DNA of 41,118 nt, from positions 1 through 41,118 of the forward strand of contig CAJMMS010000011.1 of the NCBI GenBank assembly GCA_905214675.1, given 5' to 3'. The position numbers and the translations under genes were made by a program. Source of the stretch: an uncultured bacterium. GTDB lineage: Bacteria > Bacillota > Clostridia > Lachnospirales > Lachnospiraceae. Positions 1 to 6,787 of this stretch are shown one piece after another; the stretch's first letter is position 1; each line of letters begins with the position of its first letter. The notes under the pieces were generated by a model. The model saw only the letters and a program-made list of their open reading frames with translations. It did no database searches and was not told where the DNA came from.

Positions 1-151
1 TTGAGAAAATGTTTGCCAAAGATACATACTGTGCAAGTTTGGATTTGAGGTTCAGTCTGTCGCCTTCGCCTGTTACCAGTTCTACTCTGCCCTTACAACT
101 GTCTACTACCTCAAAAAATTTATCAATATCTTTAATTCCCATTACTTTCAT
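1..151 (-). CDS. Conserved hypothetical protein, N-terminal part only
   Basis: The first 50 residues of a protein run off the left edge. It begins MKVMGIKDIDKFFEVVD and reads as a small soluble protein; I see no catalytic motif. The ATG at 151 is preceded by a good ribosome site (GGAGA about 7 nt upstream). It resembles short Lachnospiraceae proteins often labelled 'polya polymerase' by automatic annotation, but nothing in this fragment supports that activity. It lies 72 nt downstream of ridA on the same strand and could be co-transcribed with it. Confidence 0.6.
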   Translation of the reverse strand, partial: MKVMGIKDIDKFFEVVDSCKGRVELVTGEGDRLNLKSKLAQYVSLANIFS

Positions 152-223
152 AATTCATTCTCCTTTCAAATGCAGGTCAAAGCATTTACTGCCTGGACCA
201 TAAGAATATGATTTTGTTGTAAT

Positions 224-598
224 TTATTTGATTGCGATTGCCTCGATCTCGATCAGGACATCTTTTGGCAGTCTCGCAACTTCCACACAGGAACGTGCCG
301 GATATACACCGGTAAAGTATTTTGCATAAATCTCATTGATGGTACCAAAGTCTTCCATATTTTTAATAAATACAGTAGTCTTAACTACGTTTTCTGTAGA
401 AGTACCTGCTTCTTTTAACAGTGCTGCCAGATTACCGATCGCCTGATCTGCCTGTGCGGCTGCACCCTCTGGAATCTCACCCGTTGACGGAACAACCGGG
501 ATTACTCCTGATGTATATATCATACCGTTTACTTCGATTGCCTGTGAATATGGTCCGATTGCTGCAGGAGCTTTGTCTGTACTGATTGCTTTTTTCAT
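224..598 (-). CDS. ridA: RidA family reactive intermediate deaminase
   Basis: A 124-residue cytosolic protein of the RidA/YjgF/TdcF family. These trimeric enzymes hydrolyse reactive enamine/imine intermediates released by PLP enzymes such as threonine dehydratase. The family pattern is clear: APAAIGPYSQAI near the N-terminus, a GNL..LL helix in the middle, and the C-terminal YPARSCVEVARLP with the conserved arginine that binds the substrate carboxylate, then the acidic IEIEAIA strand. Length is normal. An ATG at 604 also lies in frame, but GGAGGA sits 8 nt before the ATG at 598 and almost touches the one at 604, so 598 is preferred. It has its own promoter at 676-704. Confidence 0.93.
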   Translation of the reverse strand: MKKAISTDKAPAAIGPYSQAIEVNGMIYTSGVIPVVPSTGEIPEGAAAQADQAIGNLAALLKEAGTSTENVVKTTVFIKNMEDFGTINEIYAKYFTGVYPARSCVEVARLPKDVLIEIEAIAIK

Positions 599-675
599 GA
601 TCATTTCCTCCTAACATATAGGCTCTGAATACCAGCTTTCAACTCTTTTCTGACATCCGCCTTTTTTCATACCCT

Positions 676-704
676 ATTATAAATTCACTTTTGAAACAGC
701 GCAA
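676..704 (-). promoter_or_regulatory. Sigma-A type promoter for ridA
   Basis: Read on the minus strand: -35 TTGCGC (699-704), 17-nt spacer, -10 TATAAT (676-681). The -10 is a perfect consensus. It lies about 80 nt upstream of the ridA start. Confidence 0.6.
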
Positions 705-780
705 GCAAATTTTTCGTGAACAAACCTGGTAAAAATATGGCAAAATGTTGAACATACCTCTTTAAAATACCTGGTTTTTC

Positions 781-804
781 AAAAAACATCGGTAATTTTT
801 ACCG
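781..804 (-). terminator. Intrinsic terminator of the cvfB-like gene
   Basis: On the minus strand CGGTAA-AAA-TTACCG (790-804) is followed within 2 nt by a run of six T (781-786). The TAA stop codon of the S1-domain gene (799-801) lies inside the ascending arm, so gene end and terminator are fused. Confidence 0.7.
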
Positions 805-1632
805 TTTTATAATGCGATTTTCCGTAATTTCGATACGTCCCTGTTTCAGCAGTCTGCCAACGGCACGTTTGAACGCATTCTTGCTGAGTCCAAATTCTCT
901 TTTAATGATCGCCGGTGATACTTTATCATTAAATGGAAGTACACCTTCAAATTCTTCTATTACTTTCATAACGGCTTCTGCATCTTTTTCCATCTGCTGC
1001 GGAATCTTTTCTTTATCCGAAAGATCCAGTTTACCGTCTTCCTGTACTCGCGTCACACGCAGATTCAAAATATCTCCGGCACGATATTTCCCCTGTGCTT
1101 CTTTTGCCGGGATCAGTCCGGAATAACAGTCATCCACTGCCACAAAAACACCAAAATTTTCGCTGATCTCATAAATACGACCGGTTACTTTATCGTCTCT
1201 CTGATATGGAGAATCTTTTCTCAGATACTCATAAACTTTCATGGTAGCACAGAGGCGACTGCTCTTGTCGATATAAAGTGCCACCAGACATTCTTCTCCT
1301 GGCTGTACACGTTTTGTCTGTTCTTTATATGGAAGAAAAAGATCTTTTTCCAGTCCCCAGTCCAGAAATGCACCTATTTTTCCTGTGTCTGCAACACGAA
1401 GCACTGCCACCTCTCCCAGGCGGACTTTCGGTGTGCGCGTCGTTGCAATCAGGCGATCTTTTGAATCTTTATACAAAAAGACTTCTAATTTATCTCCTGC
1501 CTTGATTCCTTCCGGCACTTCTTTTCCCGGAAGCAATACTTTCTCTGCAGCATCTTTTTCTTCTCCCAGATAGATACCAAATCCTACTTCTTTTACTACA
1601 TAAAGCTCCTGGCTTTCTCCTAAACGAAACAT
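799..1632 (-). CDS. cvfB: S1-domain RNA-binding protein, CvfB/YitL family
   Basis: A 277-residue soluble protein matching the CvfB (YitL) architecture: three S1/S1-like OB folds, roughly residues 5-65, 70-135 and 145-210, then a C-terminal winged helix (about 220-277). The third S1 fold shows the typical VTGRIYEISENFGVFVAVDD pattern. The winged helix reads PAIIKREFGLSKNAFKRAVG and ends with the short ITENRIIKR strand. In Staphylococcus aureus CvfB binds RNA and affects virulence factor expression; in commensals the role is unknown. The ATG at 1632 is preceded by GAGGAGAAAAGAT. The leader (1669-1795) contains several hairpins, one of them a dispersed repeat. Confidence 0.85.
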   Translation of the reverse strand: MFRLGESQELYVVKEVGFGIYLGEEKDAAEKVLLPGKEVPEGIKAGDKLEVFLYKDSKDRLIATTRTPKVRLGEVAVLRVADTGKIGAFLDWGLEKDLFLPYKEQTKRVQPGEECLVALYIDKSSRLCATMKVYEYLRKDSPYQRDDKVTGRIYEISENFGVFVAVDDCYSGLIPAKEAQGKYRAGDILNLRVTRVQEDGKLDLSDKEKIPQQMEKDAEAVMKVIEEFEGVLPFNDKVSPAIIKREFGLSKNAFKRAVGRLLKQGRIEITENRIIKR

Positions 1633-1668
1633 ATCTTTTCTCCTCGTTTTTTGTATTCCTGTTTATTT

Positions 1669-1795
1669 GTTCTGAAATTCGTAACCGTTCAGCACCTTCA
1701 CAGTTACGAGTCAAAATGCATTTAAAATCACCTTCGGTGATGGCATTTTGACTTGCATGTCTCGGGATTTTGGCATATTCATGCCAAAACACCTC
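1669..1795 (-). repeat. Three-hairpin leader, including a dispersed hairpin repeat
   Basis: Between the thioesterase stop and the cvfB-like start are three inverted repeats. (1) TTTTGGCAT-ATTC-ATGCCAAAA at 1769-1790. (2) A nested structure, arms AGTCAAAATGC (1709-1719) and GCATTTTGACT (1743-1753), enclosing ATCACC-TTC-GGTGAT (1727-1741). (3) CGTAACTG...CGGTTACG (1678-1685/1701-1708), whose 38-nt unit at 1672-1709 recurs at 19786-19825. None carries a clear T-run on the minus strand, so they do not look like ordinary terminators. Confidence 0.7.
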
Positions 1796-1818
1796 GCGGG
1801 ATACCACCTACTGAATAG

Positions 1819-2523
1819 TTACTGAAATTCTACCACTGCATACGGCTTCTGTGCCTCATCGCACAGCATCACCGTGCATTTTTTCTCTTCTATATAAATA
1901 TAAGGTACCACCACATCTCCGAGAAGGGCTGCTTTTTTATATTCTGCACGCATCTGGGCAATCCGGAAGTCATCCGGCAGAAACTCCATCGCCATCTGCA
2001 CATACTGTCCGTTATTGACATGATGATTGGTATCAATGTGATGTTTCACGATCAGAAAGCTCTCTTTCTTTTCCATTTCTTCCGGAAGTGCGATCTTTCG
2101 CGGTGCATAATCCATATCCAGCTTTTCATGCAGCACATACGCTTCCTGTTCCGCTTTCGGAACTCTGGTCGGATGTCCGGTCTTTAAATCCACATAAGTC
2201 CATAATGTATTCGCCCCGGCAAGCTTTTCGCCTTTTTCATCCCGGATGCAGAAATTCCTTTCGCCCAGAAATCCCTTAAAAGAATACGGCCAGGTCTGAA
2301 CTGTGATCTTTTGACCAAATACCGGCAGCTCCCCAAGCACGATCTGCCAGGACGACAGAACCCATGCACACTGCCTTTCATTCAGATAATCAATCCCGAA
2401 TCCTATCTTTTCCGAATGAAAACTGCTACAGTCCTGGAAATAATTTAAGATAGAAAGAAGTGTGATCCTGCGATTCTCATCCACTTCGCTGTAACGAACC
2501 CTGCTGTCAAACTGATAAATCAT
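1819..2523 (-). CDS. Acyl-ACP thioesterase (FatA/FatB-like)
   Basis: A 234-residue double-hotdog protein of the bacterial acyl-ACP thioesterase family (PF01643 type). It releases free fatty acids from acyl-ACP in the cytosol. The N-terminal hotdog begins with YSEVDENRRITLLSILNYFQD. The second hotdog carries HIDTNHHVNNGQYVQMAMEF (about residues 161-180), which holds the catalytic Asn-His pair and is near-diagnostic. The length is typical of anaerobic Firmicutes versions. The ATG at 2523 follows GGGAGGAACGT. A perfect 20-bp palindrome at 2568-2587 lies 45 nt upstream and could be an operator. Confidence 0.9.
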   Translation of the reverse strand: MIYQFDSRVRYSEVDENRRITLLSILNYFQDCSSFHSEKIGFGIDYLNERQCAWVLSSWQIVLGELPVFGQKITVQTWPYSFKGFLGERNFCIRDEKGEKLAGANTLWTYVDLKTGHPTRVPKAEQEAYVLHEKLDMDYAPRKIALPEEMEKKESFLIVKHHIDTNHHVNNGQYVQMAMEFLPDDFRIAQMRAEYKKAALLGDVVVPYIYIEEKKCTVMLCDEAQKPYAVVEFQ

Positions 2524-2567
2524 ACGTTCCTCCCAAATTTCACGGAATCCTTTGTCTGGTAACTTAT

Positions 2568-2587
2568 TTTTCTGTATATACAGAAAA
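2568..2587. promoter_or_regulatory. Perfect 20-bp palindrome, possible operator
   Basis: TTTTCTGTATATACAGAAAA is a perfect 20-bp palindrome between the tRNA-Gln terminator stem and the thioesterase start. It partly supplies the T-run of the tRNA terminator. Its position 45-64 nt upstream of the thioesterase ATG fits a repressor site, but I do not recognise the regulator. Confidence 0.4.
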
Positions 2588-2609
2588 GGTTGTCTTAGTA
2601 GACAACCTT
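2581..2609 (-). terminator. Intrinsic terminator of tRNA-Gln
   Basis: On the minus strand AAGGTTGTC-TACTAA-GACAACCTT (2586-2609, 9-bp perfect stem) runs straight into TTTTCT. It begins 6 nt after the tRNA 3' end. Confidence 0.8.
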
Positions 2610-2614
2610 CTTAA

Positions 2615-2686
2615 CTGGGCTACAAGGATTCGAACCTTGAAATGACGGAGTCAGAGTCCGTTGCCTTACCATTTGGCGATAGCCCA
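2615..2686 (-). tRNA. tRNA-Gln (anticodon CUG)
   Basis: Minus-strand cloverleaf of 72 nt. The acceptor stem TGGGCTA/TAGCCCA (2680-2686/2616-2622) carries discriminator G at 2615. The anticodon stem ACGGA/TCCGT encloses the loop CTCTGAC, anticodon CTG. The T arm contains GGTTCGAATCC. The first acceptor base is U, as usual in tRNA-Gln. No CCA is encoded. It has a near-perfect promoter upstream (2732-2760) and its own terminator. Confidence 0.95.
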
Positions 2687-2731
2687 TCATTATTTTGCTC
2701 TGTTGCGTTTTCGTCGCTCGCAACAATGAGA

Positions 2732-2760
2732 ATTATATAGTACTATATAGAAAATGTCAA
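2732..2760 (-). promoter_or_regulatory. Consensus sigma-A promoter of tRNA-Gln
   Basis: Minus strand: -35 TTGACA (2755-2760), spacer of exactly 17 nt, -10 TATAAT (2732-2737). Both boxes are perfect consensus, as expected for a stable RNA gene; the tRNA 5' end lies about 45 nt downstream. Confidence 0.85.
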
Positions 2761-2904
2761 GCACTTTTTTTAAGTTTTTTATTTTCCCATTCCGTTATAC
2801 TGCCAATATTCAAAGCAGATGCATGATTTTTCCCTTTTCTTCCAGCCCGCAATGTGTTATAACAGGAAGAAAAGAACCCCAATGTATGCAGAATGGAGGA
2901 GAAT

Positions 2905-4371
2905 ATGAGCACTATGAATCTTACCCTGCTGACCGATTTCTATGAATTGACGATGATGCAGGGTTATTTTAAAACACAAAATACGGAAAAAGTAGTTTTT
3001 GACGCTTTTTATCGTAAAAATCCATGCGACGGTGGCTATGCGATCGCCGCCGGACTGGATCAGGTAATTGATTATATTAAAAATCTTCATTTCAGCAAAG
3101 AGGATATTGCTTATCTGAGAAGTCTGAACACCTTTGACGAGGATTTCCTGAACTATCTGGCTGATTTCCGTTTCAGCGGAGATATTTATGCGATTCCGGA
3201 AGGCACGGTCGTTTTCCCGCGCGAGCCGCTGGTCAAAGTAATTGCCCCGATCATGGAGGCTCAGCTGGTAGAGACTGCTATTCTGACGATCATCAACCAC
3301 CAGAGTCTGATTGCTACAAAAGCTTCCCGTGTTGTCTGTGCTGCAAAAGGTGATGGCATCATGGAGTTTGGCCTGCGTCGTGCACAAGGTCCGGATGCCG
3401 GTGTTTATGGTGCAAGAGCTGCCATGATCGGCGGATGCATCGGCACTTCCAACGTGCTTGCCGGACAGCTTTTTGATGTTCCGGTCAAAGGCACACACGC
3501 CCACAGCTGGATCATGAGCTTCCCGGACGAATATACCGCATTCAAAACTTATGCAAATATGTATCCGGATGCCTGCTGCCTGCTGGTGGATACTTATGAC
3601 ACTTTAAAATCCGGTGTTCCAAATGCGATCCGTGTTTTTGAAGAAATGCGAAATGCCGGTATTCCGCTGAAAAACTACGGAATCCGTCTCGACAGTGGTG
3701 ACCTGGCTTACATGTCCAAACAGGCAAGAAAACTGCTGGATGCTGCCGGTTTTGATGATGCCTATATTTCTGCTTCCAGTGATCTGGATGAATATCTGAT
3801 CGAGAGCTTAAAAGCACAGGGATGTAAGATCACTTCCTGGGGTGTCGGAACAAATATGATCACATCCAGGGACTGCCCTGCTTTCGGCGGTGTATACAAA
3901 CTTGCTGCCGTAGAGGATAAAGAGACCGGAGAATTTATTCCAAAGATCAAGCTTTCTGAAAACACCGAAAAGATCACAAACCCTGGAAATAAAACTATTT
4001 ACCGTATCTACAGCAAAGCAACCGGCAAAATCCGTGCAGATCTGATCTGTCTTGCCGATGAAGCATTTGATGAGAGCAAGGATATGATCATTTTTGATCC
4101 GCATGAAACCTGGAAAAAGACCAAAGTACGTGCAAATACCTACACACTTCGCGAACTGCTCGTTCCGATATTTAAAAACGGTGAATGTGTATACCACTCT
4201 CCGAGCGTTATGGAAATCCGCGATTACAGCAAAAAAGAGCTGGATACTATCTGGGATGAGACAAAACGGTTTGTTAATCCGCAGCATGTTTATGTAGATC
4301 TTTCTGATAAACTCTACAAAATAAAAGCAGATCTGCTTGAAAAAATGAGCCTGGAAGCTCTTGAATACTAA
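2905..4371 (+). CDS. pncB: Nicotinate phosphoribosyltransferase
   Basis: A 488-residue cytosolic enzyme converting nicotinate, PRPP and ATP to nicotinate mononucleotide, the Preiss-Handler entry into NAD synthesis. It starts with the family signature LLTDFYELTMMQGYF. It has the conserved EFGLRRAQGPDAG block (about 154-166), GTHAHSWIMSF with the functional histidine (about 196-206), GIRLDSGDLAYMSK (about 265-278) and SWGVGTNMITS (about 312-322). Length matches the long Firmicute form. An in-frame ATG exists at 2893, but GGAGGA lies directly after it and 5 nt before the ATG at 2905, so 2905 is chosen. A strong terminator follows. Confidence 0.95.
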   Translation: MSTMNLTLLTDFYELTMMQGYFKTQNTEKVVFDAFYRKNPCDGGYAIAAGLDQVIDYIKNLHFSKEDIAYLRSLNTFDEDFLNYLADFRFSGDIYAIPEGTVVFPREPLVKVIAPIMEAQLVETAILTIINHQSLIATKASRVVCAAKGDGIMEFGLRRAQGPDAGVYGARAAMIGGCIGTSNVLAGQLFDVPVKGTHAHSWIMSFPDEYTAFKTYANMYPDACCLLVDTYDTLKSGVPNAIRVFEEMRNAGIPLKNYGIRLDSGDLAYMSKQARKLLDAAGFDDAYISASSDLDEYLIESLKAQGCKITSWGVGTNMITSRDCPAFGGVYKLAAVEDKETGEFIPKIKLSENTEKITNPGNKTIYRIYSKATGKIRADLICLADEAFDESKDMIIFDPHETWKKTKVRANTYTLRELLVPIFKNGECVYHSPSVMEIRDYSKKELDTIWDETKRFVNPQHVYVDLSDKLYKIKADLLEKMSLEALEY

Positions 4372-4387
4372 AATATCATAAAACAGC

Positions 4388-4432
4388 AATCCCCTTCATA
4401 GACTGATTCCAGTACAGGAAGGGGATTTTTTT
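4388..4432 (+). terminator. Intrinsic terminator of pncB, overlapping the next ribosome site
   Basis: Arms AATCCCCTTC (4388-4397) and GAAGGGGATT (4418-4427) form a 10-bp perfect stem followed by T(7) (4426-4432). The descending arm supplies the only Shine-Dalgarno-like bases (AAGGGGA) for the next gene, whose ATG begins at 4433. Confidence 0.85.
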
Positions 4433-5005
4433 ATGTTTTCTTATGAAATGCTTGTCAACTGTGAAAACAGACTGCCTGAAGATTTTGTTCCGCCGTCACT
4501 GGCTGCACCGGATATTGCATTTGCCGCAGAGCCTTCGGACGAAAAACGCTTTCTGGAGATCCGGGCTGCGAAACACGCCAAGCGCCTTTTTGATGCCGCC
4601 AAAGCGGAGGGGATTTTTCTCTATGGCATTTCCGGCTACCGCAGCTACAAACGTCAGGAAATGCTCTATAAGAATGCCTGTAGTAAATCTCTGGATGCTT
4701 CATCCTTATGCGAAACCGCCATGCCCGGATGCAGTGAACATCAGACCGGTCTGGCCCTGGATGTCTCCTGCCCTGCCGTTTCTTTAAACCTTTCGCAGGC
4801 TTTTGCAGAGACAGCAGAAGGGCAATGGCTTGCACGCCATGCCCCTCTTTATGGTTTTATCATACGTTATCCCAAAGGCAAAGAACATCTGACAAAAATC
4901 CCGGCAGAACCGTGGCATATCCGGTATGTCACCAGAAGTCTCGCCCTGTGCCTGACGCTCACCGGTCAGGTTCTGGAAGAATATTATCACACGATTTCTT
5001 TCTAA
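4433..5005 (+). CDS. M15 (VanY-like) D-alanyl-D-alanine carboxypeptidase family protein
   Basis: A 190-residue zinc peptidase of family M15B, which trims the terminal D-Ala of peptidoglycan stem peptides. Motifs: SGYRSYKRQEMLY (about 68-80), the zinc motif SEHQTGLALDVS (about 101-112) and EPWHIRYV (about 164-171) with the catalytic Glu and third zinc His. There is no signal peptide or transmembrane segment, although substrates are extracytoplasmic. The 5' end may be truncated or the true start misplaced. The ATG at 4433 follows a terminator directly; the alternative ATG at 4448 has no ribosome site. The gene converges on the O-antigen ligase gene with 5 nt between stops and no terminator there. 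Confidence 0.8.
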   Translation: MFSYEMLVNCENRLPEDFVPPSLAAPDIAFAAEPSDEKRFLEIRAAKHAKRLFDAAKAEGIFLYGISGYRSYKRQEMLYKNACSKSLDASSLCETAMPGCSEHQTGLALDVSCPAVSLNLSQAFAETAEGQWLARHAPLYGFIIRYPKGKEHLTKIPAEPWHIRYVTRSLALCLTLTGQVLEEYYHTISF

Positions 5006-5010
5006 ATTCG

Positions 5011-6762
5011 TCAGCTGGCAGAGTCCGCCATCTGGATACCAAGCAAGCACCAGAACAGCGGTGACACTGCCAGATTGGAATCATTGGTACATCCCATCAC
5101 AAAAAATCCAAGTACTGCAAGAAATATTCCCAGATACAGCCAGCGCTCTTTTGTTTTTTTGCTGCGCAGCTTCTTCAGCGAATCTGTCAGGTTCCATACC
5201 CAGAAGATCAAAAGACATACCAGCGAAAGGAACCCACTCTGAAGCGCTGTCTGTAAGTACATATTGTGTGCTTTTGTTGGGATCTGCTGATACATTCCAA
5301 GACTTGTATTAGCACGCATAACATAGTCCGACTGTGGAAAAACTGCCGCAAACGTGTCCGGGCCGCTTCCCAGAAGGATGTGTTCTTTCAACAAAGGGAT
5401 TGTTCTGCCCCAGATGTAAATTCTGCCTGAAAGTCCTCGTTCGTACCCTTTCCAGACAGCGGATGCATTCTGCAGCTGATCTTCTTTTCCATATTGATTC
5501 AGATACACATATTTCTCTGCCCCTGCTGTTTTATAAAAATTCCAGGTAATGTCAAGATATTTCATCGTCAGATATTGCGTATCATCCTGCATATAAGCAT
5601 CAAATTCCAGATCTTCATATCCTGTTTCGGGGAACCGAAAACAATCTTTCTCCAGATCCCACTTTGCCATCTGTGTTTCTGTTTCATTTTCCACTGCCCG
5701 AAGTGTTTCCCCTGCATCTGTCATTTCCGGAAGAATCTTGAGACGGTTTCCTTTATAATCCAGAAGGATGCCATCGTTTTCCGTCTGGATACTCTGAAGA
5801 TCATATTGCTGTTTTTCTGTAATCTGTTTCCAGCTTTGCAGGATATCCATTTTCCCCTGAAAAATATATCCCAGAACGCCTGCCAGCACGATTATGCCCG
5901 CCCCTGCCGGAAGCAGCCATTTTTTCCCCGGTTTTAGCAGGGCAAGGCTGGCTGCCAGCAGACATACAGTGGTAAAAATTCCAGTTCTGGAACCGCTTCC
6001 ATACAGACAAAGTATGAGTATAGCAAAAATGATCGCATAAGCTGCCTTTTCGTTTTTCTTTTCTGTGTAAAAAAACATCGCTGCAATCACCGGAAGAAGG
6101 ATCAGCAGATACATTGCCGCATAATTCGGCGTATAGGAAGCCATATAAACGGACGACCTGCTGTTGCCTTCATACACATAGCGCATCGCTTCTTTTACTG
6201 AAGAATCAAATCCGGCAGTCAGCAGATTTTTGCCGATATCCGATGCATAGAAATCCATACCGAAAAGCTGTGTCAGTCCAAGTATTCCCTGAACTGCTGC
6301 TCCGATTGCCATGCATCGCAGCAGAACCCGGATATCCTTTTCTGACTCAGTCACCTGCATCCCATAAAAAGCAGTCAGCGGATATGCCAGCAATACCCAT
6401 ACGGACTCGTACTGCTGCCACATCCCTTTCAGAGAAAGACTTTTATCCACAGACACCAGCGTTGACAGCAATACAAATCCACCATACAAAAGCAAAAGTA
6501 AAAGCTTTTTGTTCTTTTTTATTTTTATCCTGCGAATGACCGTCCTGTCCACCAGTACGATCAGCATCCAGGCTGCAAGGATCAGAAAGCAAATACCTTT
6601 CCAGTATATGAAAAAATCATACTGAAAATCCCCGTCCGGAAACCATGCATATTTCCCAAGGGTTACGTTTACTTTCTCTCCTTTTGCAGCCAGCGGAAGC
6701 AGTGCCATCATCAAAATAACCGGTATCAGATCCAGATTTTTCTTTTTTTGCCTGCTCTGCAT
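5011..6762 (-). CDS. O-antigen ligase/polymerase family membrane protein
   Basis: A 583-residue polytopic membrane protein of the Wzy_C/O-antigen ligase type. There are about ten hydrophobic segments, many in the first 290 residues. A large hydrophilic external loop spans about 310-475, then GSGPDTFAAVFPQSDY (about 476-491), the conserved region of the family, and two final membrane helices. Such proteins polymerise or transfer glycans in the outer leaflet; in a Gram-positive this would be a cell-wall or capsule polysaccharide or protein glycosylation, and the substrate cannot be told. It starts 25 nt after the stop of the giant surface protein with no terminator between, so they probably share a transcript. 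The ribosome site is weak. Confidence 0.8.
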   Translation of the reverse strand: MQSRQKKKNLDLIPVILMMALLPLAAKGEKVNVTLGKYAWFPDGDFQYDFFIYWKGICFLILAAWMLIVLVDRTVIRRIKIKKNKKLLLLLLYGGFVLLSTLVSVDKSLSLKGMWQQYESVWVLLAYPLTAFYGMQVTESEKDIRVLLRCMAIGAAVQGILGLTQLFGMDFYASDIGKNLLTAGFDSSVKEAMRYVYEGNSRSSVYMASYTPNYAAMYLLILLPVIAAMFFYTEKKNEKAAYAIIFAILILCLYGSGSRTGIFTTVCLLAASLALLKPGKKWLLPAGAGIIVLAGVLGYIFQGKMDILQSWKQITEKQQYDLQSIQTENDGILLDYKGNRLKILPEMTDAGETLRAVENETETQMAKWDLEKDCFRFPETGYEDLEFDAYMQDDTQYLTMKYLDITWNFYKTAGAEKYVYLNQYGKEDQLQNASAVWKGYERGLSGRIYIWGRTIPLLKEHILLGSGPDTFAAVFPQSDYVMRANTSLGMYQQIPTKAHNMYLQTALQSGFLSLVCLLIFWVWNLTDSLKKLRSKKTKERWLYLGIFLAVLGFFVMGCTNDSNLAVSPLFWCLLGIQMADSAS

Positions 6763-6787
6763 ATAGATCTGTTCTCTCTTTCGTCTG

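Noticed and set aside
2857..3504. 215-codon minus-strand frame opposite pncB
   Set aside because: It lies wholly opposite a clear enzyme gene, without a ribosome site or recognisable family.
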